A model generated the notes under the pieces. The model saw only the letters and a list, made by a program, of their open reading frames with translations. It was not told the origin of the DNA and did not search any database. Below are positions 15,650 to 23,812 of a stretch of 49,903 nucleotides of DNA, piece by piece (position 1 is the stretch's first letter; every line of letters starts with the position of its first letter). Both the position numbers and the translations under genes were made by a program. The stretch spans positions 1 to 49,903 of the forward strand of contig JAFRGM010000008.1 of the NCBI GenBank assembly GCA_017433855.1, in the 5' to 3' direction. This DNA is from Candidatus Saccharimonadota bacterium. GTDB taxonomy: Bacteria; Patescibacteriota; Saccharimonadia; Saccharimonadales; Saccharimonadaceae.

Positions 15650-15723
15650 TGGAGGTGCCTACCAGAATTGAACTGGTGTACGCGGTTTTGCAGACCGCTG
15701 CGTAACCACTCCGCCAAAGCACC
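15650..15723 (-). tRNA. tRNA-Cys (anticodon GCA)
   Basis: A 74-nt cloverleaf with acceptor GGTGCTT / AGGCACC, the Cys-specific discriminator U73 and encoded CCA. The anticodon stem is GCGGT/ACCGC and the loop CTGCAAA, giving GCA. Twelve nucleotides downstream of tRNA-Gly. Confidence 0.94.
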
Positions 15724-15735
15724 ACCTACAAAAAA

Positions 15736-15812
15736 TGGTGCGAATGAAGAGACTCTAACTCTCGACCTCTTCCTTGGCAAGGAAGCGCTCTAAACAACTG
15801 AGCTACATTCGC
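15736..15812 (-). tRNA. tRNA-Gly (anticodon GCC)
   Basis: Acceptor GCGAATG / CATTCGC, A73, encoded CCA, anticodon stem CTTCC/GGAAG, loop TTGCCAA, giving GCC. The T loop is TTAGAGT, with A at position 56 instead of C, and the D loop has G18-T19 instead of GG. The conserved G19-C56 tertiary pair is therefore replaced by U19-A56. The leader upstream contains several ACGTGC motifs. Confidence 0.92.
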
Positions 15813-15875
15813 ACGTGGATTTATCGCACGTTATCGTGCTGATGCACGTACAACTTTTAACTTGCGTATGTAATA

Positions 15876-15881
15876 ATTATA
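15876..15881 (-). promoter_or_regulatory. -10 box for tRNA Gly-Cys
   Basis: TATAAT on the minus strand, 63 nt from the tRNA-Gly 5' end. This is the longest tRNA leader in the window; the leader holds short repeats of ACGTGC / GCACG that could fold. Confidence 0.5.
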
Positions 15882-15914
15882 TCATAGATTCTAAAAAAAT
15901 GTAAAATTTTGTGA

Positions 15915-15920
15915 TATAAT
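15915..15920 (+). promoter_or_regulatory. -10 box for the cation exchanger gene
   Basis: TATAAT with a leader of about 20 nt before the ATG at 15947; a weak GGAAAG lies within the leader. Confidence 0.5.
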
Positions 15921-15946
15921 TATAAGCGTAAACGGAAAGATAAAAA

Positions 15947-16930
15947 ATGGAAATATTCTGGCAAGTATTGTTACTTATATTCGGCTTTGTGATTTTAATC
16001 AAAGGCGCAGATTGGCTAGTGGAGGGCGCGTCTAGTGTTGCGTCTAATTTTAAGGTATCAAAGCAGTTGATTGGTCTAACAATTGTGGCTTTTGGTACAG
16101 GTGCGCCGGAGCTTGCGGTATCTATTTCGTCGCTCGCGTCTGGTAATGCAGATATGTTACTTGGTAACGTGCTCGGTAGTAATATTATAAATATATTGCT
16201 ACTGATTGGCGTAGCAGCTTTGATTAGTCCAATTAAAATCAATCGAAGTACAATTTCTAAAGAGTTGCCACTGCTACTACTTACTTCTATAGGATTGGTG
16301 TTTTTGTTCTTGGATACGTTGATATCTGGCGCGGATGAGAACATGATTACGCGTAGTGATGGCTTGATTTGCGTGTTGTTCTTTGCTGTGTTCTTGTATT
16401 ATATTATTGCAATGATGCGCAGAAATCGCAACGAGAAAAAGGTGGTAGAAAAACCGCGTTGGAAGTTGGGTAAATCGTGTCTATTCGTGGTACTAGGTTT
16501 GGCTGGCGTGGTAGCGGGCAGTGAGTTTGTGGTAAGTTCGGCATCGTTTATTGCATCAGCGATAGGAATATCTGACCGAATTATTGCATTGACTGTGGTG
16601 GCGTTTGGGACTTCGTTGCCAGAGCTAGTGACCACAATTACGGCGGCTAGAAAACATGAGAACGAGCTACTAGTAGGGAACATAATTGGTAGTAATATCT
16701 TTAATATTTGTATTGTATTGGGGCTGCCAGTGGCGATTTTTGGCGGCATACGGCCGGAAAACTTTGAGATGCTAGATGTTATCATGATGGTGGGCAGTGC
16801 GGCACTTCTGTGGTTTGTAGCAAGAAAAGGAAGCCCTATTTCAAAGAAGGAGGGAGCATTGTTGTTGGTAGTATTTGCGCTGTATTATGGCTACATTGTG
16901 ACAAATGCCGTAATAAATATGCAAGTATGA
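15947..16930 (+). CDS. CaCA-family sodium/calcium exchanger
   Basis: The 327-residue membrane protein shows the two inverted alpha repeats of the CaCA (YrbG) family. The first has VAFGTGAPELAVSISSLASG and GNVLGSNIINI (about residues 45-85). The second has VAFGTSLPELVTTITAA and GNIIGSNIFNI (about 220-260). About ten helices are expected. Such proteins exchange Ca2+ for Na+ or H+ across the cytoplasmic membrane. Normal length. It ends exactly where the first -10 box of the lemA gene begins. Confidence 0.93.
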   Translation: MEIFWQVLLLIFGFVILIKGADWLVEGASSVASNFKVSKQLIGLTIVAFGTGAPELAVSISSLASGNADMLLGNVLGSNIINILLLIGVAALISPIKINRSTISKELPLLLLTSIGLVFLFLDTLISGADENMITRSDGLICVLFFAVFLYYIIAMMRRNRNEKKVVEKPRWKLGKSCLFVVLGLAGVVAGSEFVVSSASFIASAIGISDRIIALTVVAFGTSLPELVTTITAARKHENELLVGNIIGSNIFNICIVLGLPVAIFGGIRPENFEMLDVIMMVGSAALLWFVARKGSPISKKEGALLLVVFALYYGYIVTNAVINMQV

Positions 16931-16953
16931 TATAATAAGGTTATAATAAGGAG
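16931..16953 (+). promoter_or_regulatory. two -10 boxes and ribosome binding site of lemA
   Basis: TATAAT occurs at 16931-16936 and 16942-16947, followed by AAGGAG at 16948-16953 and the ATG at 16959. Unlike most genes here, this one has a short leader with a Shine-Dalgarno site. Confidence 0.6.
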
Positions 16954-16958
16954 AAAAT

Positions 16959-17516
16959 ATGCCAGTTTGGGGAATAGTATTGATAGTAGTGCTTGTGGTA
17001 GTTGGTTGTTACAACTCGCTCGTGACACTAAATGAGCGCGTAAATGAAGCTTGGAGCGATATTACGGTGCAATTAAAGTACCGAGCGGATTTAATACCAA
17101 ATGTGGTAGAATCCGTAAAAGGGTATGCTAAGCACGAGAAAGAAACCTTTGAAATGGTGACGAGTGCGCGATCGGCGGTGATGGGTGCAAAAACTGTAAA
17201 GCAGGCGGCGGCAGCTGAAAAAGAAATGTCGGCGGCGCTAGGGCGTATTTTCGCGATTGCTGAGGCGTATCCAGAACTTAAGGCGAATACTAACTTCATA
17301 AAGCTGCAGGATCAATTGCAGGATGTTGAGGATAAGATTCAGGCAGCCCGAAGATTTTATAATTCTGGTGCAAAAGAACTTAATACAAAAGTGATGACGT
17401 TCCCGACTAATTTAATTAATAAGTTGTTTGGCGGAAAGTTTAAGAAGCGGGATTATTTTGAGGTAGCCGAAACTGAAAGAACAAAACTTGACAAGGCGCC
17501 AGAAGTAAAATTCTAA
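16959..17516 (+). CDS. lemA: LemA family protein
   Basis: The 185-residue protein has one N-terminal membrane helix (residues 1-20) and the LemA coiled-coil core: YNSLVTLNERVNEAWSDITVQLKYRADLIPNVVESVKGYAKHE, then ARRFYNSGAKELNT and FPTNLI. LemA proteins are membrane-anchored helical bundles of unclear function, often encoded beside an HtpX-type protease, as here (7 nt to the next gene). Confidence 0.94.
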   Translation: MPVWGIVLIVVLVVVGCYNSLVTLNERVNEAWSDITVQLKYRADLIPNVVESVKGYAKHEKETFEMVTSARSAVMGAKTVKQAAAAEKEMSAALGRIFAIAEAYPELKANTNFIKLQDQLQDVEDKIQAARRFYNSGAKELNTKVMTFPTNLINKLFGGKFKKRDYFEVAETERTKLDKAPEVKF

Positions 17517-17523
17517 ATATATT

Positions 17524-18402
17524 ATGTACAAACAAATTGCGGAAAATAGGCGAAGAACGGCGATAATTATCGTGGTCTTTGTCTTGATGATTACAGCTAT
17601 AGCGGCGTTGTTTGCTTATTATTTTCGCGACCCGTGGATTGCGGTATGGGTCTGTGTGATCGCGATTATTTATGCGGTGATTCAATATTTTGCGGCAGGT
17701 TCTTTGGCAGTAGCCATGACTGGGGCGGAAGAAATCACAAAAAAAGACAACCCTAGACTATACAATATTGTTGAGAATTTGTCAATTACGACTGGACTAC
17801 CAATGCCGAAAGTGTATGTAATTGAAGATTCGGCACCGAATGCATTTGCAACCGGGCGTGATCCAGAACATGCAGTAGTGGCTGCTACAACCGGGCTCAT
17901 GGACATCATGAGTGACAAGGAGCTCACGGCGGTAATGGCGCACGAAATGTCGCATGTAAAGAACTACGATATTAGGGTTAGTATGATTGTGTTTGGACTG
18001 ACCTGCGTGGTAGGGTTAATTTCTGATATAGCGTTTAGGATGGTGTTTTATGGCGATAGGCGACGCAATGACGAGGGCAGCCCTATGGGGTATTTCTTGA
18101 TTTTGATTGCGGCAATTCTTTCGCCACTTTTGGCGGCGGTTGCACAAATGGCAGTGTCTAGACAACGTGAATATCTGGCTGATGCATCGGCGGTGAATAT
18201 AACGCGTTACCCAGAAGGTATGATTGAAGCATTGAAAAAATTACAAACTCATACCCAGCCAATGAGATCGCAGAATACAGCGGCGGCATCAATGTATATC
18301 AATGACCCATTGAGGAAGGGTTTCTTTAACGATTTATTTAGCACGCATCCACCGATTGAAAAACGGATAGAGCGATTAGAAAATAGTAAAAAGACTTTTT
18401 AA
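17524..18402 (+). CDS. htpX: HtpX-type M48 membrane metalloprotease
   Basis: The 292-residue protein has two N-terminal membrane helices (about 18-60), the M48 zinc motif HEMSH (about 140-144, HExxH), another hydrophobic pair, and the third zinc ligand Glu in SRQREYLADASAV. HtpX degrades misfolded membrane proteins from the cytoplasmic side. Length is normal (about 290). It forms an operon with lemA and probably with ligA, which starts 11 nt after its stop with GGAGATGAAGG as ribosome binding site. Confidence 0.94.
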   Translation: MYKQIAENRRRTAIIIVVFVLMITAIAALFAYYFRDPWIAVWVCVIAIIYAVIQYFAAGSLAVAMTGAEEITKKDNPRLYNIVENLSITTGLPMPKVYVIEDSAPNAFATGRDPEHAVVAATTGLMDIMSDKELTAVMAHEMSHVKNYDIRVSMIVFGLTCVVGLISDIAFRMVFYGDRRRNDEGSPMGYFLILIAAILSPLLAAVAQMAVSRQREYLADASAVNITRYPEGMIEALKKLQTHTQPMRSQNTAAASMYINDPLRKGFFNDLFSTHPPIEKRIERLENSKKTF

Positions 18403-18410
18403 GGAGATGA

Positions 18411-20410
<2,000 letters not shown>

Positions 20411-20411
<1 letters not shown>

Positions 20412-20441
20412 AAAGAGCCCCGGCTATGATAGCCGGGGCTT
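20411..20441 (-). terminator. intrinsic terminator of the 20447-21460 gene
   Basis: The 11-bp perfect stem AGCCCCGGCTA / TAGCCGGGGCT with loop TGA is followed on the minus strand by CTCTTTTT. On the plus strand the T run after ligA is weak. Confidence 0.8.
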
Positions 20442-20446
20442 AGCGT

Positions 20447-21460
20447 TTAATAGGGACTGCGATTGACGTTGCCAGCCGTATCCCGATAAGGGAATGTATA
20501 GTTAGTGCTGGCGTTATCCTTAACGCTTCTGTAATAAAGATTCCCGCTGGAATCTTTATAGTAGAAGCAGTAGTTGGACGGCAACGTCTGTCCGCAGTTG
20601 GCGATGCCGCTACTTCTGGCCTCGATCCGGAAGAAGATCTCGTAGGCCAGCTTGACGTCGTCCTCCGAGAATTTGGCGTTGGACTTATAGTCGGGATAGT
20701 ACTGGATGAGATTCGCGAAAGTATCGCTGCCCTTCGCGTTCATGATGTTCCAGTATGTATCTGCAAGGCTCTTGTAGTTTCCGGAGGGGTTCAAAGAGCG
20801 GCCAAAGCGCGCCAGGTATTCGGCGTCGCTACGGGAAGCGGCGGTTTCAACACCGTAAATACGCCCAGCATAGAGCTTAACGCCACTGTAGCTATAGTTG
20901 CTACTACTTAAATTGGCATTCCGCTCTGTCCAGGCATTTTTATATTTGGTGTTGTCGTTCTTGTTGTCTTTCTCTTTACCACCGTAGTCGTCGTAGTAGG
21001 TATTGCCGAGATATGTGCCGTTTTTCAAAATACGGTCATTTTCGGCGGCTGTGGCCCAAATCTGCGAAGTCCCGCTACGGCGGTAGAAAGTGCCGCTTTG
21101 GGTTTGGTACCAGATGTAGCCACTGTAGCGAAAGGCAATGCCGTTGGAGGTATTGCCGCCGTCGCTGTAGTAGCTACCGATGATGTCCGGGGTCAAGTAG
21201 TACTTCTGGCCATCCGTGGCATCGTAGAAGTAGCACTTGGCCATATCTTTGCCGTCGGCCATATCCCAGCCGCGTTGGTTGATTTTGACGAAAGCCGATT
21301 TCTCTGCGATGTTGGCATCACGATAGATTTCGGCGGCGGCGTGAAAATGGTCTTTGAGGGATACGCTGTCCACGTAATTGTAGGCAGTGGCGGTGCCGAC
21401 CGAGATGGCACCCAGGAAGAATGTGGCAATAAGAGACAAAACGATAATGGCTTTTTTCAT
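20447..21460 (-). CDS. secreted protein of unknown function, probably very highly expressed
   Basis: The 337-residue protein begins with a signal peptide, MKKAIIVLSLIATFFLGAISVGTATA, with likely cleavage near residue 26. The mature part is rich in Tyr, Ser, Asn and Gly, with short aromatic repeats (GYIWYQTQSGTFYRR, SSGNLYYRS) and four cysteines. No family is recognised. Expression signals are exceptional for this window: TTGACA-17-TATAAT, AAGGAGGT 7 nt before the ATG, and a strong terminator. Codon choice differs from neighbours, with more GC and C-ending codons. It may be a major surface or envelope protein, or recently transferred DNA; high expression explains the signals better. Confidence 0.85.
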   Translation of the reverse strand: MKKAIIVLSLIATFFLGAISVGTATAYNYVDSVSLKDHFHAAAEIYRDANIAEKSAFVKINQRGWDMADGKDMAKCYFYDATDGQKYYLTPDIIGSYYSDGGNTSNGIAFRYSGYIWYQTQSGTFYRRSGTSQIWATAAENDRILKNGTYLGNTYYDDYGGKEKDNKNDNTKYKNAWTERNANLSSSNYSYSGVKLYAGRIYGVETAASRSDAEYLARFGRSLNPSGNYKSLADTYWNIMNAKGSDTFANLIQYYPDYKSNAKFSEDDVKLAYEIFFRIEARSSGIANCGQTLPSNYCFYYKDSSGNLYYRSVKDNASTNYTFPYRDTAGNVNRSPY

Positions 21461-21467
21461 GATAATG

Positions 21468-21475
21468 ACCTCCTT
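21468..21475 (-). promoter_or_regulatory. full-length Shine-Dalgarno site AAGGAGGT
   Basis: The minus strand has AAGGAGGT 7 nt before the ATG at 21460, a near-complete match to the anti-SD. It is the strongest ribosome binding site in the window. Confidence 0.8.
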
Positions 21476-21513
21476 AAAATAATTTGGATTATCTATTCAA
21501 AAGCGACGAAGCC

Positions 21514-21558
21514 CTAATTAAACGCTAAAAAATTAAGGTACGTCGCAAAAAGCGTCAT
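21514..21558 (-). other. possible 14-codon leader frame
   Basis: An ATG 6 nt after the -10 box opens a frame MTLFATYLNFLAFN ending in TAG, upstream of the secreted-protein gene. Its spacing equals that of the leaderless genes. It may be chance, or a leader peptide. Confidence 0.35.
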
Positions 21559-21565
21559 ACCTTAA
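21527..21565 (-). terminator. hairpin plus T6 overlapping the next promoter's start
   Basis: On the minus strand TTAAGGTA (21565-21558) and TACCTTAA (21540-21533) form an 8-bp stem with CGC/GCG pairs inside, followed directly by TTTTTT. A transcript coming from tRNA-Glu would contain the whole hairpin and should end here. A transcript starting at the promoter at 21565-21593 would begin near 21558, inside or after the 5' arm, and would escape. It could also be a DNA operator. Confidence 0.6.
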
Positions 21566-21593
21566 TTATATCACACAAAATGAAAAATGTCAA
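21565..21593 (-). promoter_or_regulatory. perfect sigma-70-type promoter
   Basis: TTGACA (21593-21588) and TATAAT (21570-21565) are both exact consensus matches separated by 17 bp on the minus strand. It drives the secreted-protein gene at 20447-21460 and starts 4 nt after the last tRNA-Glu 3' copy. Confidence 0.85.
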
Positions 21594-21597
21594 TAGC

Positions 21598-21667
21598 TGG
21601 TAGTCGCGGCGGGATGGGTTATCCCTTGCTCCTGGTAGTCGCGGCGGGATGAAGAATCCCTTGCTCC
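21598..21667 (-). repeat. two tandem 35-bp copies of the tRNA-Glu 3' end
   Basis: Two 35-bp units lie directly downstream of tRNA-Glu. On the minus strand each has GGAGCAAGGGAT, a variable 5-nt loop (TCTTC or AACCC), and ATCCCGCCGCGACTACCA, which is the T-stem/acceptor 3' strand and CCA of tRNA-Glu. GGGAT and ATCCC pair around the variable loop. The units are identical except for that loop. With the tRNA itself the CCA ends recur every 35 nt at 21598, 21633 and 21668. Confidence 0.95.
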
Positions 21668-21744
21668 TGGTAGTCGCGGCGGGATTCGAACCCGCGATTG
21701 CATGGATGAAAACCATGTGTCCTAGGCCTCTAGACGACGCGACC
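21668..21744 (-). tRNA. tRNA-Glu (anticodon TTC)
   Basis: Cloverleaf with acceptor GGTCGCG / CGCGACT (G1-U72), A73, encoded CCA, anticodon stem CATGG/CCATG, loop TTTTCAT, giving TTC. It is followed by two tandem copies of its own 3' end. Confidence 0.95.
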
Positions 21745-21752
21745 ACAGTGCT

Positions 21753-21758
21753 ATTATA
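21753..21758 (-). promoter_or_regulatory. -10 box for tRNA-Glu
   Basis: TATAAT on the minus strand, 8 nt upstream of the tRNA and 10 nt after the stop codon of the membrane-protein gene. Confidence 0.6.
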
Positions 21759-21768
21759 GCAAATAATT

Positions 21769-22290
21769 TCAAAATTCGCAAGAGCAATGGTAATCTATGC
21801 GGTAATCTTGGCGCCCGAAAGGCTCTAAGGGGTAGATTTTGATGTAGGTGTTTTCGAGATCGCAGTAGGTAGAGAGTGTGGAAGTGGCGCCAGAGTGACG
21901 GCCATTGTCAAAATGAAGCAATTGGTTAAGTGTGACTTTGGCAAAACCTCTGGTTAAGTATTTTTCCATGATTTCTGGTATTGATGTATTTGAGGTGGCG
22001 TTACTACCGATTTGGTCGTAGAAATAATTTTCGTAATAATCTGTAGAGATGGCTTCGACTTGGTGAGTAATGACGCGCTCTGGGGTAGAGAGGGTAGTAA
22101 AAAGAATAGTTAAGATGACGGACATCATGGCCAGAACGATGACAGCTAAAATAGTATGCCGAGAACGGCGATGGATTTTGCGACTGGTATCCTGGGACTT
22201 GGCGATACGGGAACTACGGATACGATGGCGCGAACTATGCATGGCGGCGCTGGAAGTCTTGGCTAGTTTTTGTTTTTTGATAGTAACCAT
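21769..22290 (-). CDS. membrane-anchored protein of unknown function
   Basis: The 173-residue protein has a strongly basic N-terminal cytoplasmic part (residues 1-45, many Lys/Arg/Ser). One membrane helix follows (HTILAVIVLAMMSVILTILF, about 45-65), then an external domain of about 105 residues with three cysteines near the C-terminus. No family is recognised. TAAAAT ends 6 nt before the ATG, so it is probably leaderless. The external domain is too small and plain to assign a role; it could be an envelope or division-associated protein. Confidence 0.7.
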   Translation of the reverse strand: MVTIKKQKLAKTSSAAMHSSRHRIRSSRIAKSQDTSRKIHRRSRHTILAVIVLAMMSVILTILFTTLSTPERVITHQVEAISTDYYENYFYDQIGSNATSNTSIPEIMEKYLTRGFAKVTLNQLLHFDNGRHSGATSTLSTYCDLENTYIKIYPLEPFGRQDYRIDYHCSCEF

Positions 22291-22296
22291 AAGTTT

Positions 22297-22302
22297 ATTT
22301 TA
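22297..22302 (-). promoter_or_regulatory. -10-like box TAAAAT
   Basis: TAAAAT on the minus strand ends 6 nt before the ATG at 22290. Confidence 0.45.
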
Positions 22303-22323
22303 ACATAAAAAGAGTGATTATGG

Positions 22324-22329
22324 TATAAT
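22324..22329 (+). promoter_or_regulatory. -10 box of pyk
   Basis: TATAAT with a leader of about 15 nt; GGAGG at 22343-22347 precedes the ATG at 22351. Confidence 0.6.
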
Positions 22330-22350
22330 GGCTTATGAAAATGGAGGAAA

Positions 22351-23781
22351 ATGAGTAAACTGTTTAAACGGACAAAGATATTGGCCACGATTGGGCCGGC
22401 TACGATGACGCCGGAAATGGTGGAAAAAGTAATAATGACTGGGGCGAATGGTTGTAGATTGAACTGTTCGCACGGTACTAACGAAGAGCGCAGTGAGCAG
22501 ATTAAGTGGATACGTGCAGCGGCCGAGAAAAAAGGCAGGAGCGTGGCAATACTATGGGATTTGCAGGGGCCGAAGATACGGCTAGGGACAATTCTAAATA
22601 ATCATTTAGATTTGGCCGAGGGAGACGAGCTAGTGTTAGAAGCGAGGCCAGACTATGAGCATGATGGCGGCAAGACGGTGCCAGTGCAGTATAATTTGGC
22701 GGCGAAGTGTAAGGTGGGGGAGCCGCTGTCGATGTTTGATGGCAAAGTTCGCGCCGAAGTGACGGAAATTGTAAGTGAGACGGCCATAAAGATTCGTATT
22801 CTTAATGACGGTTTTATTATGTCTAAGAAGGGATTGAATCTACCTGATACGGACTTTGGTGGTGATATTTTGACCAAGAAAGATTTGACGGATATTGAGT
22901 ATGGTGCAAAAGAGGATATTGATTATGTATCGCTATCTTTTGTGCAGTCGGCGGCGGATATTTTGAAATTAAAACAGCTACTATTGGCGCACGGGTCTAC
23001 CGCTAAGGTGGTGGCAAAGATTGAGACGAAGCGGGCGATTGCTTCGGACGAGCATCTTGAGGAAATAGTGAAGGCGGCTGATGGTGTAATGGTGGCGAGG
23101 GGCGATATGGCGTCTGAGGCGGGGGCGGAAGTGGTGCCGATTGTGCAGCGCAAGTTGATTGCGATGTGTCGGCGATACGGAAAACTATGTATTGTGGCGA
23201 CGCAGATGATGTCGTCGATGGTGGATGCGCCGGAGCCGACGCGTGCGGAGGTGTCTGATGTGGCGACGGCTGTAGTGCAAGGGGCTGATGTGGTGATGCT
23301 GTCGGATGAAACTGCGAATGGTAAATATCCGCTAGAAACAATTGCGGAGATGAAAAAAGTGATTTTGTATACGCAAAACCATTCTAGGTTGGCACCACTG
23401 AATCGCCCGGAAGACAACGAAAGGGTAATGGATGCGATTTCGGCGTCGGCGGCACGCTTGGCGGAGAAAATCGACGCGGATGTAGTGGTATGTCAGACGG
23501 CTTCTGGCGCTACGGCAATGGCAATGGCGGCGGAAAGGCCAAATTTGCCGATTATTTCGGTAACGCCGAATAAGCGGGTGGCAAATCAGCTGGCACTGCT
23601 ATATGCAAACTCGGCATTTGTGAGGCCATATTCGACTGAATTTGGTTATGATTTGGCGGTAGAGTTAAAGGCTTCGGGATATTTGCAAACGCGTGAAGGT
23701 AGAGATGATTTGCTGGCGGTAATTGTATCTGGCGATAAGGATAAAGTGGGGACTGATACAATTAGAGTGCGTACAATCTAA
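22351..23781 (+). CDS. pyk: pyruvate kinase
   Basis: The 476-residue enzyme converts phosphoenolpyruvate and ADP to pyruvate and ATP. It shows the N-terminal RTKILATIGPAT, NGCRLNCSHG, the LWDLQGPKIRLG loop and the B domain. KIETKRA, GVMVARGDMASE and CIVATQMMSSMVDAPEPTRAEVSDVATAV follow, then a C-terminal domain. Length is normal (about 470). In this reduced metabolism it is one of the few ATP-yielding steps. It converges with pgk, the other substrate-level phosphorylation gene, across a bidirectional terminator. Confidence 0.97.
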   Translation: MSKLFKRTKILATIGPATMTPEMVEKVIMTGANGCRLNCSHGTNEERSEQIKWIRAAAEKKGRSVAILWDLQGPKIRLGTILNNHLDLAEGDELVLEARPDYEHDGGKTVPVQYNLAAKCKVGEPLSMFDGKVRAEVTEIVSETAIKIRILNDGFIMSKKGLNLPDTDFGGDILTKKDLTDIEYGAKEDIDYVSLSFVQSAADILKLKQLLLAHGSTAKVVAKIETKRAIASDEHLEEIVKAADGVMVARGDMASEAGAEVVPIVQRKLIAMCRRYGKLCIVATQMMSSMVDAPEPTRAEVSDVATAVVQGADVVMLSDETANGKYPLETIAEMKKVILYTQNHSRLAPLNRPEDNERVMDAISASAARLAEKIDADVVVCQTASGATAMAMAAERPNLPIISVTPNKRVANQLALLYANSAFVRPYSTEFGYDLAVELKASGYLQTREGRDDLLAVIVSGDKDKVGTDTIRVRTI

Positions 23782-23811
23782 AAAAATGCCTGGGTTAGCC
23801 CAGGTATTTTT
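23781..23811. terminator. bidirectional terminator pyk / pgk
   Basis: The stem CCTGGG / CCCAGG with loop TTAG is flanked by T runs on both strands. Confidence 0.8.
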
Positions 23812-23812
23812 G

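Noticed and set aside
21598-21700. Regularly spaced 35-nt repeats resembling a short CRISPR array.
   Set aside because: The repeated part is the tRNA-Glu 3' end, the variable part is a 5-nt loop, there are only three occurrences, and no cas gene is near.
22923-23417. Minus-strand frame inside pyk.
   Set aside because: It is a shadow of the conserved pyruvate kinase frame, with a Ser/Thr/Ala-rich composition and no start signals.
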